Origin: Ruminococcus flavefaciens
GTDB lineage: Bacteria; Bacillota; Clostridia; Oscillospirales; Ruminococcaceae
Assembly (NCBI GenBank): GCA_002348905.1
Contig: DEBW01000016.1
Coordinates: forward strand, 17,046-25,553
Direction: 5' to 3'
DNA length: 8,508 nt
A program made the position numbers and the translations under genes. This document shows positions 1-6,247 of this stretch, piece by piece; position 1 is the stretch's first letter; the number at the start of each line of letters is the position of its first letter. The notes below the pieces were generated by a model. That model had not been told where the DNA came from. It was given only the letters and a program-made list of their open reading frames with translations, and made no database searches.

Positions 1-693
1 TCAGGACGGCTTGCATCAGGCGCTAAGTCAGTATCAGACGGCGCAGCACAGCTTGACGGCGGTATCTCAAAGCTTGCAGCAGGCAGCGGCAGTCTCACAG
101 ACGGTCTTGACCAGCTTATCGCAGGTATACACCAGCTTTCAGCAGGAAATACAGCTCTCAACGGCGGACTTTCACAGCTTTCAGCCGGAGCATATGACCT
201 CAAAGACGGTACAGCCCAGCTTTACGCAGGCGCAGGCACACTCAACGAAGGCATCGGCACAGCTTACGCCGGTTCATATACACTTGATAACGGTCTTGGA
301 CAGCTCCTCACAGGAAGCAGTCAGATAGGCGGCGGAGCTAAGACCATATACGACAACCTTATGAAGCTTTGCAACGGTGCAAACTCACTCAGCAGCGGCG
401 CAGGACAGCTTTACACAGGTGTAGGCACACTCCATGACAGCGTACCTGCTCTTACAAGCGGCATCACAAAGCTCAAAGACGGTGCAAAGGAGCTCGATGA
501 GGGCATGAACAAGTTCAATGAAGAGGGTATCAGCAAGATAAGCTCAGTTATAGACGAGTCTCTCCCTGACCTTACAGAGCGTTTCAAGGCTGCAAGGGAT
601 GCGGCTAAGGAATACGGCACATTCACAGGTAAATCCGACAAAATGGAAGGAAGCGTCAAGTTCATATACCTCGTTGACGGCACAGAAGAATAA
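1..693 (+). CDS. C-terminal part of an xxxLxxG heptad-repeat membrane-associated protein (5' end outside window)
   Basis: The frame is open from base 1 to a TAA at 691-693, giving 230 residues and no start inside the window. Residues 1 to about 165 are tandem seven-residue units with small residues, a Leu and a Gly (for example AAQLDGG, ISKLAAG, LSQLSAG), the xxxLxxG repeat pattern. The last 65 residues are less repetitive and charged, and end in a GSVKFIYLVDG-like tail. No transmembrane segment is visible here. In Firmicutes this repeat and tail usually belong to large MMPL/RND-like or YhgE/Pip-type membrane proteins, where the repeats form an extracellular helical stalk. I infer that membership; the diagnostic membrane domains lie outside the window. 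The gene converges on the minus-strand dockerin genes and ends in its own terminator, so it looks functionally unrelated to them. The many short ORFs in other frames here are by-products of the repeats. Confidence 0.8.
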   Translation, partial: SGRLASGAKSVSDGAAQLDGGISKLAAGSGSLTDGLDQLIAGIHQLSAGNTALNGGLSQLSAGAYDLKDGTAQLYAGAGTLNEGIGTAYAGSYTLDNGLGQLLTGSSQIGGGAKTIYDNLMKLCNGANSLSSGAGQLYTGVGTLHDSVPALTSGITKLKDGAKELDEGMNKFNEEGISKISSVIDESLPDLTERFKAARDAAKEYGTFTGKSDKMEGSVKFIYLVDGTEE

Positions 694-734
694 TAAAGCG
701 TTCTCCTCCTTGTTAGAATCCATATATATAGCAG

Positions 735-763
735 AAAGTCCCCGAAATATCGGGGACTTTTTG
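735..763 (+). terminator. Rho-independent terminator of the heptad-repeat gene
   Basis: A perfect 10-bp stem, AAAGTCCCCG (735-744) with CGGGGACTTT (751-760), encloses a 6-nt AAATAT loop and runs into a T-rich tail (TTTTTGTTTG). It sits about 40 bases after the stop codon. Read on the minus strand the tail is poor, so it would be at best a weak terminator for gene A. Confidence 0.9.
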
Positions 764-783
764 TTTGTTCAACATATTCGCAC

Positions 784-862
784 TTGTAGGGACGGCGATT
801 CGCCGTCCGCAAGTAACAAGCATATGATCTGTTGCACGGACGACCAATGGTCGTCCCTACAA
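784..862. repeat. 79-bp MITE-like intergenic palindromic element with terminal inverted repeats
   Basis: The element is bounded by a perfect 11-bp inverted repeat, TTGTAGGGACG (784-794) and CGTCCCTACAA (852-862). Inside lie two nearly perfect palindromes. GGACGGCGA (790-798) pairs with TCGCCGTCC (800-808), and GGACGACCA (838-846) pairs with TGGTCGTCC (848-856). About 29 bases separate the two hairpins. No ORF is present. It lies between the convergent ends of the heptad-repeat gene and gene A, the usual place for such elements. Similar GTAGGGACG-type palindromes are common in Ruminococcaceae genomes as I remember them; copy number here cannot be judged from one copy. Confidence 0.75.
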
Positions 863-885
863 TCTGCCTGTTTTACGTTTGTTTA

Positions 886-3234
886 TTATGCTTTGAGCGG
901 AAGGTCAGAGGCTTTGTATAAGCCTGCGTCTACTTTTTGAATAACAAGAGCGTCATTACCTGTAATGCCTGCAACGCCGTCAACGTCAGCATTTGCCTGT
1001 CCCTGAGTGGTCAAGCCGAATTTGTCTTTGTTTGCGATGTGCTGGAGAACAGCAACAGCGTCAGCGATAGAAACTTTACCGTCACAGTTTGCATCGCCGT
1101 ATAAGCTTGCCTTTACAGGAGCATTTGTTGATGCAGGTTTTGTGGATGTTGTAGTTGATGCATTTGTTGTGGTGGATGCTTTAGTTGACTGATTGCCATG
1201 TACAGAAGTTGTGAGTACGTATGTAGTGCTTGTAGTCGTTGCTGTCGTTGTTGTCGTTGTTGTTCTCCAGTAGTCTTCACCAGCAGTTGTTGTTACGCCT
1301 TTCTCGAAGGCAATAAAATTGTGATGGTTCGATATTGCATATTCTTCGGCTGTTGAGTTTTTGAATCCGTACATAGTATACTCAGAACCTGAATAATTAG
1401 TTTCTATTGAATGTGGAGCCATGATGCAGTCAGGATTTAATATTTCTACTGATTTAAGATCCCGGCAGTAATAAAATGCTTCACTATCAATACTTTCAAC
1501 AGATTCCGGGAGTTTTACTGAACTGAGTTTGACACAATCATAAAATGCTTTTGTCTTTATTATTTTAACAGTATTCGGAATAGTTACTGATTCGATATGT
1601 TCTCCATTTCTGAATGCACATTTTCCTATTGAAGTAACGCCCTCTTTGATAACAACTTTTTTAATTGCCTTGACGTAATTTCCCCAAGGCGCATTGGTGG
1701 ACTTGGAGGAGTAATCGTAGTAGTAATCGGACATATCCCCCTTACCACTGACAGTAAGTGTTCCTTTAGTGTCAATAGTCCATGTAAGGTTCTCGCCGCA
1801 TTTGCCGCTGTCATCAGTTAAAAGTAATACTTTGTAGTCAGGATCTATCTCAGAACGTATGTAGTTATAACGAGTACCGTCCCAGACATTTGAATATAAT
1901 ATCTTTAACTCGCCGGAAGTTACATTCTCAGGAACGTCTGTAATATCTATGGTTTTAGTGCCGAGACTTCCAGACCATTCAATGTTTACAGGCTCATCTC
2001 CGTCATTGTAACTAAAGCATCCGCCGATAGAAAGATCATCGCTCTTTATTGACGGGATAACATTGAATTCAAGAGACACCTTAGCACCTTTTGGCATTTT
2101 TACCGGCATCGTTACAACTTCCGGTGCTCTGTCATTATAAATTGAAGTTGTAGATGTTACAGTAGCATATGCCGGTTCATATGCCGGTTCAGAACCTGAC
2201 AAATATGTAGTAGTTGTTGTCGGATAGAGATACCCAGTAGTAGTTGTAGTTGTAACAGGTCGGGTGGTTGTTGTAGTTGTTGTTCTCAAATCAACAGTTG
2301 TTGTAGTAGTTGTTGTTACCCAGTAGTCATCATCAGTAGTTGTTGTAGTTGTAATTGCAGGAGCAGTTGTTATTGCAACAGACGGCTCACCCTCCAAAGC
2401 AACAAAAGTTCTGCCGAATTTCTTTGCATATGTTTCAGCTGTTGAGCCTTTATAGCCTTTTATTGTTGCTGTTTCGCTGATAGTATTATCCTCATCATTA
2501 ATAATACAGTTAGGATTGAGGATAGTAACTGACTCAAGGGATGTACAGCCATCAAATGCATGATCTTCAATTGAATCAACTGAAACAGGAATATCTACTG
2601 ATTTAAGGCTTTTACAATTTACAAATAAATATCCCTTAATAGCATCAAGTGAATTAGATAAAGTTATTGATTCAAGACTTGTGCAACCAGCAAATGCTCT
2701 TGGATAAATGGCTACTACTTTATTAGGTATAGTTAAAGATTTAAGACTTGTGCAGTTTTCAAATGCACAAGCTCCGACAAAATTAAGACCAGATGGCAAA
2801 TTTACTGATTCAAGGTTTGTACAGTTCATAAATGTCAAATAACCTGCATGAGTAACAGAATCAGCTATATATACAGATTTAATATCAGTGCGATCTTTGA
2901 ATGCTTTTTCGTGTAAGCATTTACCCGAACCCCTTATAGTCAGTTTACCATCGCTGTCAATTTTGTATGTTAAGCCATTTCCACAAGTTCCGCTGGTAGC
3001 TGATTGGTCATTTGGTTTAGTAATTGTTGTAGTTGTAACAGGTATGTTTGTTGTAGTTGTGATTACAGCAGGGCTTGTAGTAGTTACAGCAGCAGAAGCT
3101 CCCTCATCAACTGCGTTTGCTGTCATTATTTTCAGCTCTGCCTCTGTGAATGTCTGAGCCGGTGCAGGCAGTGTACTCATAACAAGTGCTGCTGATAAGA
3201 ATAATGCTGCTGATTTTTTGGATGATTTTTTCAT
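886..3234 (-). CDS. Gene A: secreted LRR / CBM-like / LRR protein with C-terminal dockerin (cellulosome component)
   Basis: This is a 782-residue non-catalytic cellulosome protein. The ATG at 3232-3234 is preceded by AAAAGGAG with 8 nt between AGGAG (3243-3247) and the start. Order of parts: signal peptide 1-26 (KKSSKK, hydrophobic core, APA before Q27); Thr linker about 50-72; BspA-type LRR block about 82-278 with about 23-residue units ending in C(T/K)SL(E/K)S; Thr-rich linker 288-345; CBM-like beta-sandwich module about 368-470, homologous to that of gene C (shared SIGG, NIEW, VPE-VT-GE, SNVW); second LRR block about 477-645; Thr/Ser linker 647-708; dockerin 711-782. The first dockerin calcium loop, DANCDGKVSIAD, is canonical; the second, DVDGVAGITGND, has Val where Asp or Asn is usual at position 5. 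LRR-dockerin proteins are known from R. flavefaciens, but their role is unclear; binding to glycan, protein or cell surface is inference. I recognise no enzyme domain. Confidence 0.93.
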   Translation of the reverse strand: MKKSSKKSAALFLSAALVMSTLPAPAQTFTEAELKIMTANAVDEGASAAVTTTSPAVITTTTNIPVTTTTITKPNDQSATSGTCGNGLTYKIDSDGKLTIRGSGKCLHEKAFKDRTDIKSVYIADSVTHAGYLTFMNCTNLESVNLPSGLNFVGACAFENCTSLKSLTIPNKVVAIYPRAFAGCTSLESITLSNSLDAIKGYLFVNCKSLKSVDIPVSVDSIEDHAFDGCTSLESVTILNPNCIINDEDNTISETATIKGYKGSTAETYAKKFGRTFVALEGEPSVAITTAPAITTTTTTDDDYWVTTTTTTTVDLRTTTTTTTRPVTTTTTTGYLYPTTTTTYLSGSEPAYEPAYATVTSTTSIYNDRAPEVVTMPVKMPKGAKVSLEFNVIPSIKSDDLSIGGCFSYNDGDEPVNIEWSGSLGTKTIDITDVPENVTSGELKILYSNVWDGTRYNYIRSEIDPDYKVLLLTDDSGKCGENLTWTIDTKGTLTVSGKGDMSDYYYDYSSKSTNAPWGNYVKAIKKVVIKEGVTSIGKCAFRNGEHIESVTIPNTVKIIKTKAFYDCVKLSSVKLPESVESIDSEAFYYCRDLKSVEILNPDCIMAPHSIETNYSGSEYTMYGFKNSTAEEYAISNHHNFIAFEKGVTTTAGEDYWRTTTTTTTATTTSTTYVLTTSVHGNQSTKASTTTNASTTTSTKPASTNAPVKASLYGDANCDGKVSIADAVAVLQHIANKDKFGLTTQGQANADVDGVAGITGNDALVIQKVDAGLYKASDLPLKA
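2200..2373 (-). repeat. Low-complexity Thr-linker DNA in gene A
   Basis: These bases encode residues 288-345, a Thr tract broken by DDDYW, Tyr-Leu-Tyr-Pro and similar short islands. On the plus strand it reads as GTT/GTA/GTC triplets. The Thr codons are mixed, so it is not an exact triplet repeat. Such tracts are flexible, probably O-glycosylated linkers in cellulosomal proteins. Antisense, they give spurious Val-rich ORFs. Confidence 0.8.
2357..2485 (-). repeat. LRR-closing segment in gene A, shared with gene B
   Basis: These 129 bases encode the end of the first LRR block (ISETATIKGYKGSTAETYAKK and the following FVALEGEP stretch) and the start of the next Thr linker. They align without gaps to 3912-4040 in gene B with about ten differences by eye. 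It is one of several constant blocks that A and B share around dissimilar LRR sequence. Confidence 0.8.
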
Positions 3235-3418
3235 GATTCATTCTCCTTTTATAATAAAATTTATTAATATAAAAAGTTCCCCCGACAGAACAGATGATCT
3301 GCAATTTAAAAGGATATGATGTCGTTGTGCTGGACGTATCATGACCTTTCAGCCTGCCGAGTTGTCTTTATATTTTCAACAAATGTATTCTCAATATTTT
3401 TATCTTTTTTTGTAACTT
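3235..3418 (-). promoter_or_regulatory. Long structured 5' leader of gene A (candidate cis-regulatory RNA)
   Basis: From the predicted start near 3418 to the ATG there are about 184 untranslated bases, long for a simple gene. The central part can fold into a closed unit. The outer stem, in RNA, is CUCGGCAG (3361-3354) with CUGUCGGG (3288-3281), including G-U pairs. Inside is a hairpin over 3312-3346 with GTC/GAC closing a 9-nt loop, and a small CAGA/UCUG hairpin just before the 3' arm. A GGGGGAACUUUUU stretch follows, then an AT-rich run to the RBS. The leader is largely repeated upstream of gene B, where the outer stem varies but still pairs. I could not match it to c-di-GMP, c-di-AMP or other riboswitch consensus sequences that I know. 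Structure is by eye. Confidence 0.45.
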
Positions 3419-3424
3419 ATTTGC

Positions 3425-3453
3425 ATTATACCATATGTATTTCATATTGTCAA
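3425..3453 (-). promoter_or_regulatory. Sigma-A promoter of gene A with extended -10
   Basis: On the minus strand a perfect TTGACA (3453-3448) is followed by a 17-bp spacer and a perfect TATAAT (3430-3425). TGG directly before the -10 makes it an extended -10. The predicted start is near 3418. Both boxes and the spacing are conserved upstream of gene B. Confidence 0.88.
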
Positions 3454-3462
3454 TACTTTATC

Positions 3463-3492
3463 AAAAAAAATTGGCTGTTTTAAGCCTTTTTT
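3463..3492. terminator. Second, bidirectional hairpin between genes B and A
   Basis: GGCT (3473-3476) and AGCC (3483-3486) enclose a GTTTTA loop, flanked by eight A (3463-3470) and six T (3487-3492), so either strand shows a short GC stem plus a T run. It lies just past the main gene B terminator and directly upstream of the gene A -35 box, so it could be a back-up terminator. The same element recurs at 5917-5946. Confidence 0.5.
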
Positions 3493-3502
3493 CAAATCAC
3501 AC

Positions 3503-3539
3503 AAAAAATTCTCCCCTTGTACAGAGCACAAGGGGAGAA
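3503..3539 (-). terminator. Rho-independent terminator of gene B
   Basis: A perfect 12-bp stem, TTCTCCCCTTGT with ACAAGGGGAGAA (3509-3520 and 3528-3539), has a 7-nt loop. On the minus strand it runs into six U (3508-3503). It starts about 20 bases after the gene B stop. Confidence 0.92.
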
Positions 3540-3559
3540 AGAGAGACATTGAAAATGAA

Positions 3560-3799
3560 TTATGCAGATTTGAGCGGAAGGTCAGTAACCTTGTACTTTC
3601 CTGCGTCTACCTGCTGGAGTGTAAGAGCGTCGCTGCCTGTTACGCCAGCCTTTCCGTCAACGTCAGCATTTGCCTGTCCCTGCGGCTTTAAGCCGTACTT
3701 GTCACGGTTGCCGATGTGCTGGAGAATAGCAACAGCGTCAGCGATAGTAACTTTACCGTCGAGGTTTGCGTCACCGTATAAGTCTGTCTTTACAGGAGC
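3560..3799 (-). repeat. Dockerin-coding block of gene B, 240 bp, nearly identical to gene C
   Basis: Aligned without gaps to 6008-6247, I find two mismatches in 240 bases: A versus G at 3774, and T versus C in the Thr/Ala codon near 3787. Synonymous positions are conserved too, so protein selection alone does not explain the match. The dockerin of gene A (886-1105) is clearly more diverged. Confidence 0.9.
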
Positions 3800-5689
3800 A
3801 TTTGTTGTTGCGGTTGTTTCAGTTGTGGATGTTATTTCCTTTGTAGATGTGGTGTAATGACCGGTAATTACGTAAGTAGTGGTTGTTGTAGTTGTAGTTG
3901 TATCTATAGTTGCAGGAGCAGTTGTTATTGCAACAGGAGGCTCACCCTCTAAAGCAACAAAGGTTCTGCCGAATTTCTTTGCATATGTTTCAGCAGTAGA
4001 GCCTTTATAACCTGTTATTGCTGTTGTTTCGCTGATAGTATATTCGCTGTCAGATATTTCACAATTGGGATTAAGAATACTTATTGATTTAAGTGCTGTA
4101 CAATCAGCAAAAGTATACCATCCAATACTTTTAACCAAATCAGGAATAGTTATTGATTCAAGATTTGTACAGCCTTCAAATGCTCCATCATCAATACTTT
4201 TAACATAATCAGGGATATTTATTGATTTAAGAGAGACACAATCTCTAAACGCATCCTCCCTGATACTTGTAACAGAATCAGGAATGGTTATTGATTTAAG
4301 AGATGAGCATCCTTGAAATGTATAGTTATCAATACTTGTAACTGAATGGGGGATATTCACAGATTCAAGAGATTCACAATAAAAGAATGCATTCTCCCCA
4401 ATACTTTTAACAGAATCAGGGATAGTTATTGATTTAAGGCTTTTACACCATTCAAATGCACGATCTCCAATACTTTTAACAGAATCGGGGACGGTATAAG
4501 TTGTTTTGGCGGCAGGGAAACATATTATAGTATTCTTATCTTTATTAAAAAGAACACCATTTTCAGATGAATAGTATTTATTGCTTTCATTAACGTTTAT
4601 TGATTTAAGGCTTTCACAACCGGAAAATGCTCCATTACCAATAGTCGTAACAGAATCAGGAATAGTTATTGATTTAAGTTTTGTACACGATTCAAATGCA
4701 CTATCACCAATACTTGTAACAGAATGGGGGATAGTTATTGATTCAAGGCTTGTGCAGCCATCAAATGCCAGCATACCAATGCTTGTTAAAGAATCAGGGA
4801 TATTCACAGATTTTAGCGAGCTACATAAACTAAGCACACAATAGTCAATAGTTTTAATAGAATCAGGAAGCTTTATTGATTTAAGGTTTTTACAGGCATT
4901 AAATGCATGAGAATCAATACTTGTTACAGAATCAGGGATATTTATTGATTCAAGGCTTTTGCAATCGGAAAACGCATAACTACCAATACTTGTAACAGAA
5001 TCAGGAATATTTATTGATTCAAGACTTTTACAATAATAAAATGTTTCACTGCAAATCTTTTCAACAGAATCAGGGATGGTTATTGATTTAAGGCTTTCAC
5101 ACCCATAAAAAGCACGAGAATCAATAGTCGTAACAGAATCAGGAATGGTTATTGATTCAAGACTTTTACAGCCTTCAAATTCATGACGACCAATACTTGT
5201 AATTGTATCTGGAAGAGTTACTGATTCAAGATAGTAATAATCCATAAACGGATAATACGGTATACTTGTAATCCCTTTTTCAACCACAATCTTTTTTATA
5301 TATGATTTTAAATTATCAAATCCATAATAATTCAATTCTCCAGTGCCGCTGATAGTCAGTGTTCCATCTTCAAACTTCCATGTTGCGTTATCTCCGCAAG
5401 TTCCGCTGGCACTATCCGGTCGTTCAGGTGGTGCAGTACTTGTAATTATTGTCGTATAGGTCTCCGGAGCAGTAGTAGTAGTTGTCGTTGTAACAGGTAT
5501 GTTTGTTGTAGTTGTAATTACAGCAGGTCTTGTAGTAGTTACAGCAGCAGAAGCTTCCTCATCAACTGCGTTTGCTGTAATTGTTTTCAGCTCTGCCTCT
5601 GTAAATGTCTGAGCTGGTGCAGGCAGTGTACTCATAACAAGTGCTGCTGATAAGAATAATGCTGCTGATTTTTTGGATGATTTTTTCAT
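3560..5689 (-). CDS. Gene B: secreted BspA-type leucine-rich-repeat protein with C-terminal dockerin
   Basis: This is a 709-residue non-catalytic cellulosome protein. The ATG at 5687-5689 is preceded by AAAAGGAG with 8 nt between AGGAG (5698-5702) and the start, as in gene A. Order of parts: signal peptide 1-26, almost identical to that of gene A; Thr linker about 50-75; N-terminal beta segment about 97-152 (SGTCGDNATW, LTISGTG) that caps LRR proteins of this type; LRR array 157-535 with fifteen regular 23-residue units of consensus IPDSVTSIG-xx-AF-xx-C-xSLKS; LRR-closing segment to about 588; Thr/Ser linker about 593-634; dockerin 637-709. After unit 9 comes a 34-residue irregular insert with KYYSSENGVLFNKDK, a variant known in other BspA-like proteins. 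The dockerin equals that of gene C in all 73 residues. Dockerin loop 1 is canonical; loop 2 has Lys at position 5. Unlike gene A, it has no CBM-like module. The LRR ligand is unknown. Confidence 0.94.
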   Translation of the reverse strand: MKKSSKKSAALFLSAALVMSTLPAPAQTFTEAELKTITANAVDEEASAAVTTTRPAVITTTTNIPVTTTTTTTAPETYTTIITSTAPPERPDSASGTCGDNATWKFEDGTLTISGTGELNYYGFDNLKSYIKKIVVEKGITSIPYYPFMDYYYLESVTLPDTITSIGRHEFEGCKSLESITIPDSVTTIDSRAFYGCESLKSITIPDSVEKICSETFYYCKSLESINIPDSVTSIGSYAFSDCKSLESINIPDSVTSIDSHAFNACKNLKSIKLPDSIKTIDYCVLSLCSSLKSVNIPDSLTSIGMLAFDGCTSLESITIPHSVTSIGDSAFESCTKLKSITIPDSVTTIGNGAFSGCESLKSINVNESNKYYSSENGVLFNKDKNTIICFPAAKTTYTVPDSVKSIGDRAFEWCKSLKSITIPDSVKSIGENAFFYCESLESVNIPHSVTSIDNYTFQGCSSLKSITIPDSVTSIREDAFRDCVSLKSINIPDYVKSIDDGAFEGCTNLESITIPDLVKSIGWYTFADCTALKSISILNPNCEISDSEYTISETTAITGYKGSTAETYAKKFGRTFVALEGEPPVAITTAPATIDTTTTTTTTTYVITGHYTTSTKEITSTTETTATTNAPVKTDLYGDANLDGKVTIADAVAILQHIGNRDKYGLKPQGQANADVDGKAGVTGSDALTLQQVDAGKYKVTDLPLKSA
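3912..4040 (-). repeat. LRR-closing segment in gene B, shared with gene A
   Basis: This is the gene B partner of 2357-2485: same length, about ten differences, encoding the TAETYAKKFGRTFVALEGEP region and the entry into the Thr linker. Confidence 0.8.
4085..5221 (-). repeat. Tandem 69-bp LRR-coding repeats in gene B
   Basis: Fifteen degenerate 69-bp units encode the 23-residue leucine-rich repeats (residues 157-535). They are interrupted once, at about 4499-4600, by the irregular insert. On the plus strand the recurring motif is AATACTTGTAACAGAATCAGG followed by variable bases and TTATTGATTTAAG. The units are diverged and in frame throughout, with no spacer structure. Confidence 0.9.
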
Positions 5690-5872
5690 GATTCATTCTC
5701 CTTTTATAATAAAATTTATTAATATAAAAAGTTTCCCCGACAGAACAGATGATCTGCAATTTAAAAGGATATGATGTCGTTGTGCTGGACGCATCATGAC
5801 CTTTCAGCCTGTCAGGCAGCCTTTATATTTTCAACAAATGTATTCATTATATTTATATATATTTTATAACTT
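5690..5872 (-). promoter_or_regulatory. Long structured 5' leader of gene B (paralogue of the gene A leader)
   Basis: The predicted untranslated leader is about 183 bases. It carries the same core as the gene A leader. The outer stem is CCUGACAG (5816-5809) with CUGUCGGG (5743-5736); the inner hairpin lies at 5767-5801, with GC instead of GT in its bulge. The 5' arm of the outer stem differs from gene A at three positions, and each change keeps a Watson-Crick or G-U pair with the unchanged 3' arm. The AT-rich segment before the core is more diverged. Confidence 0.45.
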
Positions 5873-5878
5873 ATTAGC

Positions 5879-5907
5879 ATTATACCATGTGTAATTTATA
5901 TTGTCAA
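5879..5907 (-). promoter_or_regulatory. Sigma-A promoter of gene B with extended -10
   Basis: On the minus strand TTGACA (5907-5902), a 17-bp spacer and TATAAT (5884-5879) with a preceding TGG form a consensus promoter. The start is expected near 5872. The spacer differs from that of gene A while the boxes are unchanged. Confidence 0.88.
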
Positions 5908-5916
5908 TGCTTTATC

Positions 5917-5946
5917 AAAAAAATTTGGCTGTTTTAAGCCTTTTTT
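5917..5946. terminator. Second, bidirectional hairpin between genes C and B
   Basis: This copy of the element at 3463-3492 has GGCT (5927-5930) and AGCC (5937-5940) around GTTTTA, with an A run on the left and six T on the right. It may back up the gene C terminator. Confidence 0.5.
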
Positions 5947-5956
5947 CAAATCACAC

Positions 5957-5990
5957 AAAAAATCTCCCCTTGCATATCGCCAAGGGGAGA
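5957..5990 (-). terminator. Rho-independent terminator of gene C
   Basis: A 10-bp stem, TCTCCCCTTG (5963-5972) with CAAGGGGAGA (5981-5990), has an 8-nt loop and on the minus strand is followed by six U (5962-5957). It starts about 17 bases after the gene C stop and is related to the gene B terminator, but the loop differs. Confidence 0.92.
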
Positions 5991-6007
5991 AAGAAATTGA
6001 AAATATA

Positions 6008-6247
6008 TTATGCAGATTTGAGCGGAAGGTCAGTAACCTTGTACTTTCCTGCGTCTACCTGCTGGAGTGTAAGAGCGTCGCTGCCTGTTACGCCAGCCTT
6101 TCCGTCAACGTCAGCATTTGCCTGTCCCTGCGGCTTTAAGCCGTACTTGTCACGGTTGCCGATGTGCTGGAGAATAGCAACAGCGTCAGCGATAGTAACT
6201 TTACCGTCGAGGTTTGCGTCGCCGTATAAGTCTGCCTTTACAGGAGC
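6008..6247 (-). repeat. Dockerin-coding block of gene C, 240 bp, nearly identical to gene B
   Basis: This is the partner of 3560-3799, with two mismatches in 240 bases. Similarity drops at the Thr linker on one side. On the other it continues at a lower level through the stop codon, terminator and promoter region. Confidence 0.9.

Noticed and set aside
11..328. A 105-residue plus-strand ORF rich in Gln and Ser
   Set aside because: It is out of frame with the continuous heptad-repeat gene reading from base 1 to 693 and is a by-product of its repeated codons.
411..812. A 133-residue minus-strand ORF
   Set aside because: It is antisense to the heptad-repeat gene, runs through the terminator hairpin, and shows no domain or RBS support.
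3107..3304. A 65-residue minus-strand ORF beginning in the gene A leader (and its copy at 5562-5759)
   Set aside because: It needs a TTG start without an RBS and overlaps the signal-peptide region in another frame. Its presence in both copies follows from the duplication.
3235..3418. A c-di-GMP (GEMM) or other known riboswitch in the gene A leader
   Set aside because: The GGCAGGCUGAAAGG segment first looked similar, but the conserved GEMM core residues and junction pattern are not there. I keep it only as an unclassified structured leader.
4085..5221. Regular 69-bp periodicity suggesting a CRISPR or satellite array
   Set aside because: The units are degenerate, contiguous, in frame and encode 23-residue BspA leucine-rich repeats; there are no unique spacers.
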